A program made the position numbers and the translations under genes. The notes under the pieces are model-generated. The model ran no database searches. It was not told the origin of the DNA and was given only the letters and a program-made list of their open reading frames with translations. This document shows, one piece after another, positions 33,840-43,057 of a stretch of 64,000 bases of DNA. The DNA is taken from assembly GCA_029880855.1 (NCBI GenBank), contig JAOUNS010000017.1:23171-87170 (forward strand). The letters run 5' to 3'. This stretch comes from Gammaproteobacteria bacterium (GTDB lineage Bacteria; Pseudomonadota; Gammaproteobacteria; UBA6429; Thiohalophilaceae). Every line of letters starts with the position of its first letter. Position 1 is the first letter of the stretch.

Positions 33840-35879
33840 TTATTTCCTGTTTAGTCGCTGACTTTCTTTCAGAATCTTCTGGAGTTTCTCACTGGTCTTA
33901 TCATCCAGACCGGTACACTTGTTATGGTTCAGTCCCTTGATAAACATAATTTTTTCATCGTCAGTTATAATTGTAAAATGTTTTAATGGATATTGGCTTA
34001 TGCCTTGCATTATCCATTTATCGCTACAACCAAGCCGGATCATATAGTCAATCCACTGTTGAATAAATGTTTCTCGTTTAAAAGCGGAAATGCATGTTGC
34101 CAGAGGGATGCTACGCTGATCACATAACAGACCATACTTGGCAGTGACACCTCTAAAATCGGTTATTCTGTTTGATTTCCGTTTTATTCTTGAGATTCGT
34201 TTTTCTATAGATTTCCTGTCTATTATCGAATTATCTTCCAGCATGAAATCAAAAGCCGCGATGATTGTATGTACTTCTACACGGTTCAACCCTCCGAGCT
34301 TAACATCCGTTAACCAGCTTAAATCCAGATTTGATGTACTAAAGTCTACACCGTGTAATTGTGCACCACTAAGATATGCACCCTGTAGTTGGGCTTCTTG
34401 AAGATTCGCACCCTGTAGTTGGGCTCCTCCAAGATCTGCACCCTGTAGTTGAGCCCCTTCAAGATCTGCACCCTGTAACTGGACTTTGTAAAGATCCGCA
34501 CCCTGTAATTGGGCTCGCGCAAGATTCGCTCCCTGCAATTGGGCCATCACAAGATTCGCTCCCTGTAATTGGGCAAACCCAAGATTCGCACCCTGCAGGG
34601 TGGCACCCCAAAGCGACGCACCCTGAAGTTTGGTTTCATATAGTTTCGCACCCTGAAGTTGGGCGTTACGAAGATCAGCACCTTGTAGCCAGGCCCCTCT
34701 GAGACTTACACTCTGTAGTTGGGCTCCATTAAGATTCGCACCCTGTAGTTGGGTGTTCCAAAATTCCGCTCCCTGTAGCTGAACCCCTTTCAATATTATT
34801 TTTGGCAAACTACAATGATTAAACAAGGCGAAGCGCAGATCACGGTTGCGCAGATCAATACCGATAACCTTGTCCATCGCAGTTTGTTTGGCTTTTTCAT
34901 TTTTACCCAATAACGCATTTATCGATTGTGTATCAAGTTGGCCCTGTAAAATAACCTGATTCTCAATAATCAGATTTTGTCTGAATGGCAGTCCGGACAA
35001 CGAATAGAAAGCTTTTGCCATAAACCACTCATCGACACGCCGACCAAATTCATCGGATGAGGGTATTGCAGCGATACACCAGGCAATAATAAACAGCGAC
35101 ACACTGGTCACGGCCAGACTACTCTGGCCGCGGGCCTGATAATCGATGGGTGATACCAGCGCCGCTGTCTCCCGCCAACTGAGCTTGTCGGCCAGATAGA
35201 CCCCCACGCGACTGAGATGTTGCGGTGTCCGTCGTATTCGTCTCTTCAGACCATGCCATAGCTGCCACCACCAGCGTGTTTGTTCATCCGCCGAAATGAC
35301 AATCCTTGGCCAGATCAGCCACAACAGCACGCAGTCCACCAGAATGACAATGCGATGACTCCAGGTGATGGCCTGTGAATGGAACGGGATAAAGCGCAAC
35401 TCGGCCCAGGTGAGGATAAACAGGGGCAGTACAATAAGCGATATCACCATCATGGCGTTGATAAACAGACGCATCAGGCGCGGGTGTTGTTGATCGACAA
35501 TGGCATGGACCAGCCAGAAAGTCCAGAGACGGTCCCGTTGCAGTTTCAGCACCGCTGCATCATCACATTTTTCAGACAGGGCATTAAAACTGTGCAGTTT
35601 GCTTGCCAATAGATAGCACTGGACCAACAGATTGAAGTGCAACAGCACCAGCATCCATGGTGTGATGACATAGAATTCCAGGATAGGCAGTTTGACATTG
35701 AGCAACGGAAGATTTACCGGGTCGATCTTGAGCAACTGCACATCGGTGGTGGAGGCGATGATCAACCCGAAGTAGACACAGAGCAACAGGAAGGTAATGT
35801 GGACATTACGCACCGTTTTGGCGGCGTCATTGGCCGCACCGACCAGTTCTCCCAGTTGTTTGGTGATATCCTCAGACAA
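33840..35879 (-). CDS. Membrane pentapeptide-repeat protein
   Basis: A 679-residue protein. Membrane segments lie at about 26-44, 70-92, 136-158, 176-196 and 254-272. A short periplasmic or cytoplasmic region follows, then pentapeptide repeats from about 350 to 525 in the regular form LQGANL..AQ and LQGADL..AQ, which should form a right-handed quadrilateral beta-helix. The last 150 residues are charged and contain ISRIKRKSNRITDF and a KIMFIKGLNHNK region without a known motif. The start is TTG at 35879 with AGGA about ten bases upstream. The role is unknown; some membrane-tethered pentapeptide proteins protect membranes or bind partners. The gene is flanked upstream by the inverted-repeat patch. 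Confidence 0.85.
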   Translation of the reverse strand: MSEDITKQLGELVGAANDAAKTVRNVHITFLLLCVYFGLIIASTTDVQLLKIDPVNLPLLNVKLPILEFYVITPWMLVLLHFNLLVQCYLLASKLHSFNALSEKCDDAAVLKLQRDRLWTFWLVHAIVDQQHPRLMRLFINAMMVISLIVLPLFILTWAELRFIPFHSQAITWSHRIVILVDCVLLWLIWPRIVISADEQTRWWWQLWHGLKRRIRRTPQHLSRVGVYLADKLSWRETAALVSPIDYQARGQSSLAVTSVSLFIIAWCIAAIPSSDEFGRRVDEWFMAKAFYSLSGLPFRQNLIIENQVILQGQLDTQSINALLGKNEKAKQTAMDKVIGIDLRNRDLRFALFNHCSLPKIILKGVQLQGAEFWNTQLQGANLNGAQLQSVSLRGAWLQGADLRNAQLQGAKLYETKLQGASLWGATLQGANLGFAQLQGANLVMAQLQGANLARAQLQGADLYKVQLQGADLEGAQLQGADLGGAQLQGANLQEAQLQGAYLSGAQLHGVDFSTSNLDLSWLTDVKLGGLNRVEVHTIIAAFDFMLEDNSIIDRKSIEKRISRIKRKSNRITDFRGVTAKYGLLCDQRSIPLATCISAFKRETFIQQWIDYMIRLGCSDKWIMQGISQYPLKHFTIITDDEKIMFIKGLNHNKCTGLDDKTSEKLQKILKESQRLNRK
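34340..34800. repeat. Thirty-base tandem coding repeat (pentapeptide repeats)
   Basis: A 30-base unit, read on the plus strand as GCACCCTGTAGTTGGGC plus 13 variable bases, recurs about 14-15 times. It encodes a decapeptide, two pentapeptide repeats, of the gene at 33840-35879. The near-identity of units suggests recent expansion. It is not a CRISPR array because there are no unique spacers. Confidence 0.85.
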
Positions 35880-35914
35880 AAGGCCGTTCCTGTACCGTTG
35901 TTATAGTTTAATCA

Positions 35915-36805
35915 TAGTTTTTTAATGCAAAGACGCCAAGATACAGTGTTTTATATTTCATTTTCTTCACGTCTTTGTGTAGAAATCACAAAGTGGTCAA
36001 ATTTTCGTCATTCCTGTGAATACCGGAATCCGGTTTTATGTTGTTCTCATGCTTTGCGTGGGAACGGATATGAATCGCGTCGCGATGGCCCGAAATTTGA
36101 TGTCGGGGGTTGCCCGACAGCAAGTTACTTTCATTTGCTTGTCCAAATGAAAGTAACCAAAGCAAAAGACACCCCATGCCGGTAAAGCTGTAATTGATAT
36201 GTATTTCATTCTGTCATTGGCAGATGGACCTTCCCTGGTCCACTGCCAATCCGCGGCATCCTGCCGCTGCTGATTTATGATGAAATGACATATCAATCAC
36301 AAACCTGCAATGGGGAATGATCCGGCACCTTAGGACCATGTTTAAATCAAGTACATCCTGGAACGGTAAGACAGAATAGAGCAACGTATTCCGCCGTATG
36401 TATTGGTTTTATATCTGTGCGGATGAGGTTGCTCATGCCTTGTTTGAGGATCACTCCCTTTGCTGCCGGGTGATTGGGTTTGATTTATATACATATCCAG
36501 ATGCGGCAGGATGCCGCTGTTTGCCAACGGGCCAGGGACGGCCCTTTTGCAAACGCAGTCTGAAATCAAATTCAATCACGTATTTGCGGCAGCAAGGGTG
36601 TCCTTTCTTTTGGTGACTTTTCTTTGGACACGCACAGAAAAGTCACCCGCCTCAGCCGCGCAGCGGCGGGCGGAATGATTGTATATTATCGTTAGAGTGT
36701 AGGTTGGGTTGAACGAAGTGATGCCCAACGTTCGATAGTGTTGGGTTTCGCAAGCTCAACCCAACATACCATTTTCTCTGCGCCTTCGCGCCTTTGCGTT
36801 GAAAA
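35915..36805. repeat. Gene-free patch of nested inverted repeats and dispersed-repeat fragments
   Basis: About 890 bases without a gene. The outermost pair is a GCAAAGACGC-like tract at 35925-35950 and its inverted counterpart at 36775-36803. Inside, hairpin units at 36121-36174 and 36595-36648 are inverted copies of one 54-base sequence, both containing TGTCCAAA in the loop side. Further in, GCGGCATCCTGCCGC-bearing arms at 36215-36275 and 36500-36560 are inverted too. Between lie TTGATATG/CATATCAA arms near 36194 and 36290. At 36008-36033 is a TCATTCCTGTGAATACCGGA fragment of a common dispersed repeat, and at 36699-36770 an AGGTTGGGTT...AACCCAAC inverted repeat of another. The nested symmetry looks like a non-autonomous element or several piled-up repeats. 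Confidence 0.7.
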
Positions 36806-36807
36806 AT

Positions 36808-38163
36808 TTACTTGCCGATACAAAAACTGCTGAAGATCTTGCCCAACAGTTCATCAGAGGAGAGGTGGCCGGTGATTTCGCCCAGTGCCTGTTGCGCCTG
36901 ACGCAGGTCTTCGGCCAGCAGTTCACCGGTATGGGTTTCCAGCTGGGCGCGGGCGTTGTCCAGTTGGTGTAATGCGCGTTGCAATGCATCGAGATGACGG
37001 CGACGGGCGATGAATTTGCCTTCGCCTGTGCCGGTATAACCCATGATGGTTTTCAGATGACCGCGCAACAGTGAGATACCGTCACCGGTTTTGGCGGAGA
37101 GGCGCACCATCGTACCGTATTCATGCTCCAGCAATTCCGCCTTGTTGCCGCTGAGATCAATTTTGTTATGCACGAAGGTGACCGGCAGTCGCGGCGGAAG
37201 CTTGGTCTGGATGCGTTGTTCTTCATCACGCAGGCCGGTAGTGTCATCGATCAACAGCAATACCTGGTCGGCCTGTTCAATAGCCTGCCAGGTGCGTTTG
37301 ATGCCTTCCTGTTCGACAATGTCTTCGCTCTCACGCAGACCGGCGGTATCAATGATGTGCAGGGGCATACCGTCGATATGGATCTCTTCCCGCAATACAT
37401 CGCGGGTGGTGCCGGGTATATCGGTGACGATGGCCGATTCCCGCCCGGCCAGGGCATTCAGCAGAGAGGATTTGCCGGCATTCGGTCGCCCCGCCAATAC
37501 CACATGCATCCCTTCACGCAACAATGCACCCTGTTGTGCCTCTTGCAGGATGTCGACCACCTGTTGATAGATGATCTGCAAACGTTGCCCGATCCGTTCA
37601 TCGGCCAGAAAGTCGATCTCTTCTTCGGGAAAATCGATGGCGGCTTCCACAAACATGCGCAGTTCGGTGAGTTGCTCCACCAGTGTGTTGATCCCGGCGG
37701 AGAAGACACCTTGCAGTGATTGCAATGCACCCCGTGCCGCCTGTTCGGAACCGGCCTCGATCAGATCGGCTATCGCCTCGGCCTGGGCCAGATCCAGTTT
37801 GTCATTCAGGAAGGCACGCTCGGAAAATTCACCGGGCCGCGCCATTCTTGCCCCCAGTTCGAGACAACGGCGCAACAGCATATCCATCACTACCGGTCCG
37901 CCGTGACCCTGCAACTCCAGTACATCTTCGCCGGTAAAGGAGTGGGGTGTCTGGAAAAACAGGGCGATGCCGCTGTCGATAATGCGTTGCTCGCCATCCA
38001 GAAAATCGAGATAGTCGGCACGGCGCGCCGGCGGCACCACACCCAGGATCTGTTCGGCGATTTCGCGACTGGCGGGACCGGAGACACGGATAATCCCCAC
38101 TCCGCCACGCCCCGGCGGGGTGGCAAGTGCGGCAATCGTGTCATTGGCAAACGGATTGGTCAT
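36808..38163 (-). CDS. mnmE: tRNA uridine-5-carboxymethylaminomethyl(34) modification GTPase MnmE
   Basis: A 451-residue MnmE, the GTPase that with MnmG installs the carboxymethylaminomethyl group on uridine 34 of certain tRNAs in the cytoplasm. The N-terminal formyl-tetrahydrofolate-binding domain (1-120) has [20 protein letters not shown] and [18 protein letters not shown]. The G domain (about 215-375) has [14 protein letters not shown], the DIPGTTRD switch, DTAGLRES, and VHNKIDLS. The protein ends in FCIGK, the catalytic cysteine motif. Length and motifs are complete. In many gammaproteobacteria mnmE follows yidC; here it sits between the inverted-repeat patch and a YchJ gene, so the usual neighbours are absent. 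Confidence 0.98.
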   Translation of the reverse strand: MTNPFANDTIAALATPPGRGGVGIIRVSGPASREIAEQILGVVPPARRADYLDFLDGEQRIIDSGIALFFQTPHSFTGEDVLELQGHGGPVVMDMLLRRCLELGARMARPGEFSERAFLNDKLDLAQAEAIADLIEAGSEQAARGALQSLQGVFSAGINTLVEQLTELRMFVEAAIDFPEEEIDFLADERIGQRLQIIYQQVVDILQEAQQGALLREGMHVVLAGRPNAGKSSLLNALAGRESAIVTDIPGTTRDVLREEIHIDGMPLHIIDTAGLRESEDIVEQEGIKRTWQAIEQADQVLLLIDDTTGLRDEEQRIQTKLPPRLPVTFVHNKIDLSGNKAELLEHEYGTMVRLSAKTGDGISLLRGHLKTIMGYTGTGEGKFIARRRHLDALQRALHQLDNARAQLETHTGELLAEDLRQAQQALGEITGHLSSDELLGKIFSSFCIGK

Positions 38164-38181
38164 GTCGCAAGTGTATACGCT

Positions 38182-38577
38182 TCAGGTTTTGATTTCGCCA
38201 TCCACATAGAACCACTCACCGTTTTCCCTGACAAAGCGGCTTTTCTCCTGCAGTCGATGCGCCTTGCCATTGATCTTGTAGCGGGCGACAAACTCCACCG
38301 TACCGGTCTCATCCCCGACGCCGCCGGCAACTTTACTGACGATCTTCAGGCCGATCCACTGTGGTGATCCCTCCGCATGCAAGTCAAGCACGGCGGGCCG
38401 GGTGGAAGGATGCCAGGTGCGTAACAGATAGGCTTCATCATTGACGACATAGGCAGTATAGCGGGAACGCATCAGCGCCTCTGGGGTATCGGCCACCACA
38501 TCGGTCTTGTGCACAAGGCCGCAACATTGCATATAGGCCTGGTCGGAACCACAGGGACAGGTCTCTGGTGCCTGCAC
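38182..38577 (-). CDS. YchJ family protein with SEC-C motif
   Basis: A 131-residue member of the YchJ (UPF0225) family. The SEC-C zinc motif at the N-terminus is CPCGSDQAYMQCCG, with a CxC and a CC pair. The rest has the conserved MRSRYTAYVVNDEAYLLRTW and the closing RFVRENGEWFYVDGEI. The biochemical role of the family is not settled. The start is GTG at 38577, immediately after the stop of the upstream transporter gene, so the two are probably coupled. The common AUG is missing; no other start fits the SEC-C motif. It lies 18 bases upstream of mnmE, which suggests one transcript of three genes. Confidence 0.9.
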   Translation of the reverse strand: MQAPETCPCGSDQAYMQCCGLVHKTDVVADTPEALMRSRYTAYVVNDEAYLLRTWHPSTRPAVLDLHAEGSPQWIGLKIVSKVAGGVGDETGTVEFVARYKINGKAHRLQEKSRFVRENGEWFYVDGEIKT

Positions 38578-39645
38578 TTACCGCTCCTTGTCCTGATCGG
38601 GTTGTTGTAAACCGGCCTGCTCTATGCGCTTCTTCTGTAAGCGTCGCGCCAGTTTTTGCATATCATCCGCTTTGTCACCTTCGTCGATGATCTCCAGTCC
38701 CAGCAGGGTTTCAACAATATCTTCCAGGGTGATGATTCCGGCCATGCCACCAAACTCCTCCATGACCAAGGCAATGTGTGCGCGCCGGCGCATCAACTCA
38801 TCAAAGGCTTGTGACAATGTCATGCTGTCCAGCACTACCGGCATGGGACGCCGATAATTTGCCAATTGAGAGTCACTGTTGCCGCGTGCCTGGGCCAACA
38901 ACAAATCCCCGCGCAGGACAAATCCATCAACCTGTTCCGAATGGTCCTTATATATAGGAATACGCGAAAACCGGATGTGATCATATTTGTGGAAGAAGGT
39001 TTCGATACGCGTTGTTTCAGGCAAGGCAAACACAACGGTGCGCGGTGTCATGGCATCACGCACAGTTGTCTCGCGCAACAGCAACAGGTTTTTCAGCATC
39101 ACCGACTCCTGTTGCGCCAGTTCACCTTCCTGCACACTCAATTCCGCCATGGCGGCAAATTCACTGCGACTGAAACCGGTCAGACCATGTTTGGCTTCGG
39201 TCAGTGAACCGGTGATTTTCTGTGACAACAGCACAAATGGATAAAGCATTTTAATCAGATATTTCAGACCATAGGCTGTAGCCGGTGCCAGACTGCGCCA
39301 GTAATGTGCACCCAGTGATTTGGGAATAATCTCGGAAAAGATCAGGATCAATAAAGTCAGCACTGCGGAGGCAATGCCCACCGAGGTATCACCGAATACG
39401 ATAGCGGCCTGCGCCCCCGCACCGGCCGCCCCCATGGTGTGGGCAATGGTGTTCAGGGTCAGAATGGCCGCCAGGGATTGATTGATATCCGCCTTTAACT
39501 TGCGCAATAGCGCACCGGCCGGTCTGCCCTCTTTTTCCAACAAGGCGATGTAGGCCGTGGTCACACTGAGGATCACCGCCTCAGCGATGGAGCAGAGGAA
39601 AGAAAACCCAAGGGCTATTAATATGTAAGTGATAAGCAGTAACAT
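38578..39645 (-). CDS. CNNM/HlyC-CorC family transporter with DUF21 and CBS domains
   Basis: A 355-residue protein. The N-terminal DUF21 (CNNM) domain has three or four membrane segments (LLLITYILIALGFSFLCSIA, then 60-85 and 90-115 and 125-145 regions) with the SIAEAVILSVTTAYIALLEK signature. Two CBS domains follow at about 190-330 (VRDAMTPRTVVFALPETTRI, RIPIYKDHSEQVDGFVL, HIALVMEEFGGMAGIITLED). The CorC C-terminal transporter-associated domain is missing, making it shorter than HlyC/CorC proteins. Members are linked to magnesium or cobalt transport. ATG at 39645 has an AGGAA upstream; an open frame upstream lacks a good start. The YchJ gene follows without a gap. Confidence 0.88.
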   Translation of the reverse strand: MLLLITYILIALGFSFLCSIAEAVILSVTTAYIALLEKEGRPAGALLRKLKADINQSLAAILTLNTIAHTMGAAGAGAQAAIVFGDTSVGIASAVLTLLILIFSEIIPKSLGAHYWRSLAPATAYGLKYLIKMLYPFVLLSQKITGSLTEAKHGLTGFSRSEFAAMAELSVQEGELAQQESVMLKNLLLLRETTVRDAMTPRTVVFALPETTRIETFFHKYDHIRFSRIPIYKDHSEQVDGFVLRGDLLLAQARGNSDSQLANYRRPMPVVLDSMTLSQAFDELMRRRAHIALVMEEFGGMAGIITLEDIVETLLGLEIIDEGDKADDMQKLARRLQKKRIEQAGLQQPDQDKER

Positions 39646-39747
39646 AATGAGCGATATTCCTCGCCATGATTGTAGCTGCACTACTGTTAGCGCACCAGAC
39701 TGGAACACTCCGGATTTGTATATCGTCCTCAAAAGCATGACAACCAC

Positions 39748-40155
39748 ATCGGTATTCCAAATGGAGTGAGGCCCTGTGAGACATTTAGCCGGTCAACACC
39801 AATATGATTCCCACCATACCTTGTGTGAGTACCACCTTTGTTACACAATTTCTTCCAATACTTACTGATATACTTAGTTAATCCGGCCGAAAATGTACAC
39901 CTCAAAAATATTACCATTTGAAATCAGGCCGGTGCATACATTATATGCCACTCCCAAGGCCGGCTCGCGCATTCAATATTTTTTTACTATGCTTATTGCA
40001 TAGAGCGGATAAGCCGGTATTTCTTATCCAAATCAGACACTGCTGAACCAAATAACAGGATGTTACGGCAAATGATACCGGATCAACACTTGTGGAAAAC
40101 CACAATCAGTCTGACTCAGCTTGCACATATTTTGTACACTTTTATTTTTACGCGG
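39748..40155. other. Intergenic region with two hairpins before the outer-membrane-like gene
   Basis: About 400 bases between divergent genes. The right part has CTATGC/GCATAG (39987-40003) and GGATAAG/CTTATCC (40007-40029), two adjacent hairpins that would fall in the 5' leader of the next gene if transcription starts before them. No T-run follows them on the plus strand. Nothing else was recognised. Confidence 0.35.
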
Positions 40156-40872
40156 ATGCCTAAAAATTGTGCATTTTGCACAGCTGTTTTTCTCTCCTTC
40201 ATCCTCTCCCCGTCGCTGTCGGCCAATGATGATCAGAAGCAGTGGTATGACGATGCTTATGTCGTATTGGGGATAAACTGGCATAATACAGAACTTCACG
40301 CCAGTGATGCTCTCAATGGAGATCGAAAACTGGGCATTATGGCGGATGAAGGTGCTGTTTCTTTTCTGGCGAACATTTCAACCCGAGGCTACTTTCTTAA
40401 TCCGACCTCAAATTTCGGTTATCAGTTTTCTTTCAACATCGACTCTTTTAATATTAATCATCAACTGCTGAATGATGGTCAGTTTGTCAATCTGAATACT
40501 TCAGTGAAAGGAGAATATATTTATATTACACCTGTCCTGTTTTATAATTTTGGCGACAAACAAATCACCGATGGACAGGGTGAATACTTCAGGATTGGTC
40601 TTGGTTTTGGGGCCGGCTATCTGAAAGCAAGCGGCAGCATGTATATGACGGAGAGAAATGCCGCCACACCAACAAAAATTGACATCAATGAAACCACTCA
40701 ATCGATCAGTTTTCTGCTGGAGTACCGCTACGCTGACTACATCGCCCGGTTTACCGCGGGCGGACCAAAAACCAGGCCACGACTTATTGAGCTGACTTTT
40801 CCGGAATTTGCTTTAGCGGAATACACGGCATTCGATATTGCCTTGTCCCTGGGATATGTCATCCAGTTTTGA
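40156..40872 (+). CDS. Predicted outer-membrane beta-barrel protein of unknown function
   Basis: A protein of about 238 residues. The signal peptide (KNCAFCTAVFLSFILSPSLS with cleavage near SA) is followed by alternating hydrophobic strands: NFGYQFSFNIDSFNI, GEYIYITPVLFYNFG, YFRIGLGFGAGYLKASGSMY, SISFLLEYRYADYIARFTAG and the final FDIALSLGYVIQF, which ends in phenylalanine as outer-membrane barrels do for insertion. No named family was recognised. The start at ATG 40156 is chosen for the signal peptide; the frame is open back to 40060. It is divergent from the CNNM gene and ends near a convergent lipoprotein gene. A function in transport or adhesion is not supported by any motif. Confidence 0.65.
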   Translation: MPKNCAFCTAVFLSFILSPSLSANDDQKQWYDDAYVVLGINWHNTELHASDALNGDRKLGIMADEGAVSFLANISTRGYFLNPTSNFGYQFSFNIDSFNINHQLLNDGQFVNLNTSVKGEYIYITPVLFYNFGDKQITDGQGEYFRIGLGFGAGYLKASGSMYMTERNAATPTKIDINETTQSISFLLEYRYADYIARFTAGGPKTRPRLIELTFPEFALAEYTAFDIALSLGYVIQF

Positions 40873-40914
40873 CCGTGACGAGTTCTGTCATGACGTCTTG
40901 CATATCTTCACGTA

Positions 40915-41331
40915 TTACTCCGGCAGAAAGCTCATAGTATAACGATGCACGCCGGCTGCTTCGAATGACCCGTAATTCAATGCCTTTAGTATTGCGCTGA
41001 TTTCCCGCTCAAAATCCTTGCTGCCGGTGGTGTTCTGCTCGGTAGAGATATAATTTACCACGCCATCCACACTGATGGTCAGCACAAAGACCAGCTTGCC
41101 GGCAAAGTTGCTCTGCAGACTGCGATAGCGTTGATAAACCGGCGTGGTGGCATGCTTATGATATTGCACGACACATTCAATGCGTTCACTGCTGACGGCA
41201 TGGGCGCAATGGGTCGGGAAATCGCTGTTCAGTGCCGTGTCCGTACTCTGTTGCACCAGGGCACACCCGCCAAGGACAAGAGCAAGAGCAACAGTCAGCC
41301 GGCCATGTAAAGCAGGAAATTTATTCAGCAT
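40915..41331 (-). CDS. Lipoprotein with TonB-C/AgmX-like domain
   Basis: A 138-residue predicted lipoprotein. The signal peptide ends in the lipobox LGGC near residue 23. The mature part has GKLVFVLTISVDGVVNYIST and REISAILKALNYG, which match the strand-strand-helix of the AgmX/PglI C-terminal (TonB-C-like) domain. There is no N-terminal TonB membrane helix or proline-rich spacer, so it is not a standard TonB. Members of this group occur with periplasmic or outer-membrane complexes. The gene stands alone. Four cysteines (the lipid cysteine, THCAHA, IECVVQ and no partner) give possible disulfides. The function is unknown. Confidence 0.68.
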   Translation of the reverse strand: MLNKFPALHGRLTVALALVLGGCALVQQSTDTALNSDFPTHCAHAVSSERIECVVQYHKHATTPVYQRYRSLQSNFAGKLVFVLTISVDGVVNYISTEQNTTGSKDFEREISAILKALNYGSFEAAGVHRYTMSFLPE

Positions 41332-41436
41332 GGTTAGTTACTCCGTTTTCAAACCCGAGCCTGCACAGCATACCGTTCAACAAGCAGCCAATCTGTTATG
41401 GACATCATGAAAATCAAAAACAGCCGGCCCTGAATG

Positions 41437-41826
41437 CTATTTCTTTCGCGTTGACCTGAGTGCATCGATATTCTCTTCCCAGTTTTTACCGTCAAATGGG
41501 GTGATCGTCATGGACTTCACCGTCCCTTCGTCCAGGCAGCGGGCATTAACACTGTAACCGTCCGGGTGGGAGCGAGGAACATAGAATGATTTGATGCCGC
41601 AGATATTGCAGAACAGGTGCTTCGCCTCATGGGTGTCGAATGTATATACAGCCAGATTCGCCTCACCCTGCAACAAACGAAACTGTGTCTTGTCTACAAT
41701 CAGATGCAGTATCCCGGTCTTGCTACAGATGGAACAATTACAATCCGTTACTTCAATATCGGCCGGCGCATCCACTTCATACCTGACTGCGCCGCAATGA
41801 CATCCGCCCCTATGCACTATCATCAT
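41437..41826 (-). CDS. GFA family protein (glutathione-dependent formaldehyde-activating enzyme-like)
   Basis: A 129-residue GFA-fold protein that binds zinc through cysteines. The family signature GGCHCGAVRYEV opens the protein, followed by DCNCSICSKTGILHLIV and HLFCNICGIKSFYVPRSHPD, giving the usual CxC, CxxC and CxxC groups. Named members speed formation of S-hydroxymethylglutathione from formaldehyde and glutathione, but most GFA proteins have unknown substrates. The frame is open upstream to 41892; AAAGG lies six bases before ATG 41826, which I take as the start, with ATG at 41823 possible. It stands alone. Confidence 0.88.
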   Translation of the reverse strand: MMIVHRGGCHCGAVRYEVDAPADIEVTDCNCSICSKTGILHLIVDKTQFRLLQGEANLAVYTFDTHEAKHLFCNICGIKSFYVPRSHPDGYSVNARCLDEGTVKSMTITPFDGKNWEENIDALRSTRKK

Positions 41827-41917
41827 CTTCATCCTTTGGTTGACTGTTTGTCTGTGGATGGCGTGATTATATAGACATTCTGTGCTCCACACGTATACTT
41901 AAATAATCCGGTTTTTA

Positions 41918-43057
41918 ATGATGGCAGGCCCGATGGCCTTGTTGAACAAAATCAGACTCCAGACCGATCTGCCGAATAATGATCCGCCCGGCCGCCCCCC
42001 GGCATGGAAAAAAATCCTTGCCGGTTTGTTGCTGATCGGCTTGTTGTTACTGGTCTTTTTCGTCCCGCATCCAACTATTTTCTATTACTCCACCGTCATC
42101 ACCATGTCACTTATACTGGCGGCGGTCCTGTTGTTTACGCCGGCCTACTTTTCCACACTGGCCGAGCTGCAACCCGGCAAGACCTCGTTTGATGATCGGT
42201 TTTTTACCCTGTTGCGCCACATCAAGCACAATCGGGCCAACCTCTTTACGGTTATGCTCGTCATGGGCGGTATTTTTGCCTGGGCCGCACTGGGTGTTCC
42301 CTGGGTGGTTGAGCAGATCATTGGTCCCTATGTCTGCCCGCCCGGTTACAATGAGATGACCTTTAAAAATTCGGTAACGCGCATTCCCGTCGCCGGTTAT
42401 GTGATTGCCTATTCATTCGAAGGCTACTGTTCCGGATCGCTGGGTATATTTCGCGGTATCCGCCTGTTGCACTTTTTCATCGGCTTGATCGGCGCCTATT
42501 TCGTGCTCTGTTTTCTCTGTCTGCTTGCCGTTTTGCTGGTCAGACTGATCCAGCCGCCGATCATGATCGCCGCAAAAACCGTTGGCGCATGGGGACGCAT
42601 GGTGCTGGTTTTCGTGCTGTCACTGGGGCTGTGGAGTGGGTTGCTTGCCGTACCGAGTCATGCGCCCGCCATACCACAGACGGTGAGTCGTCTCTTTAAT
42701 CTGACCAACTACTACAGTACCCATCTGCACGCCCGCGCCCGCTATGGCGGTGATATTGACAAGCTGGTGATGGCACTGGAGGCTTATCCCTACAATGTCA
42801 ATCGTGAGGATAATCACACGGAAACACCGCTCGCTCTGGCGCTGCGACATAACAATCTGGTTGAGACCGACATGCTGCGTCGCTATGGCGGCAAGATCAA
42901 CACCCGGTGGCAGTCGATCACGGATAAACGCAAACGTGATTCCGATTACACCGGATTAACGTTCCAGATCCTCAAGGAGATCAACTGTGATCTCTGTCAA
43001 CAGGAGGTCGCCGAGCGGGAAACCTTGCGCCGGAATAATCAGGACCGAAATAAATGA
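41918..43057 (+). CDS. Multi-pass membrane protein with ankyrin-like C-terminal region
   Basis: A 379-residue membrane protein. Hydrophobic segments lie at about 31-50, 53-72, 108-132, 180-212 and 226-248. The cytoplasmic tail (about 270-379) has GGDIDKLVMALEAYPYNVNR and TETPLALALRHNNLVETDML, which match the helix-turn-helix pattern and TPLALA core of ankyrin repeats, probably two degenerate copies. Two cysteine pairs (CPPGYNE, CSGS and NCDLCQQE) are present. I do not recognise a named family. The stop overlaps the start of the next gene as ATGA, so the two unknown genes are translationally coupled and probably work together. It may scaffold partners at the membrane, by analogy only. Confidence 0.6.
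   Translation: MMAGPMALLNKIRLQTDLPNNDPPGRPPAWKKILAGLLLIGLLLLVFFVPHPTIFYYSTVITMSLILAAVLLFTPAYFSTLAELQPGKTSFDDRFFTLLRHIKHNRANLFTVMLVMGGIFAWAALGVPWVVEQIIGPYVCPPGYNEMTFKNSVTRIPVAGYVIAYSFEGYCSGSLGIFRGIRLLHFFIGLIGAYFVLCFLCLLAVLLVRLIQPPIMIAAKTVGAWGRMVLVFVLSLGLWSGLLAVPSHAPAIPQTVSRLFNLTNYYSTHLHARARYGGDIDKLVMALEAYPYNVNREDNHTETPLALALRHNNLVETDMLRRYGGKINTRWQSITDKRKRDSDYTGLTFQILKEINCDLCQQEVAERETLRRNNQDRNK

Noticed and set aside
34340..34800. Possible CRISPR array from regular 30-base spacing
   Set aside because: The whole unit repeats with no unique spacers, and it is the coding sequence of pentapeptide repeats.
36398..36616. Plus-strand open frame in the inverted-repeat patch
   Set aside because: It runs across two repeat arms, has no ribosome binding site, and its sequence is explained by the repeats.
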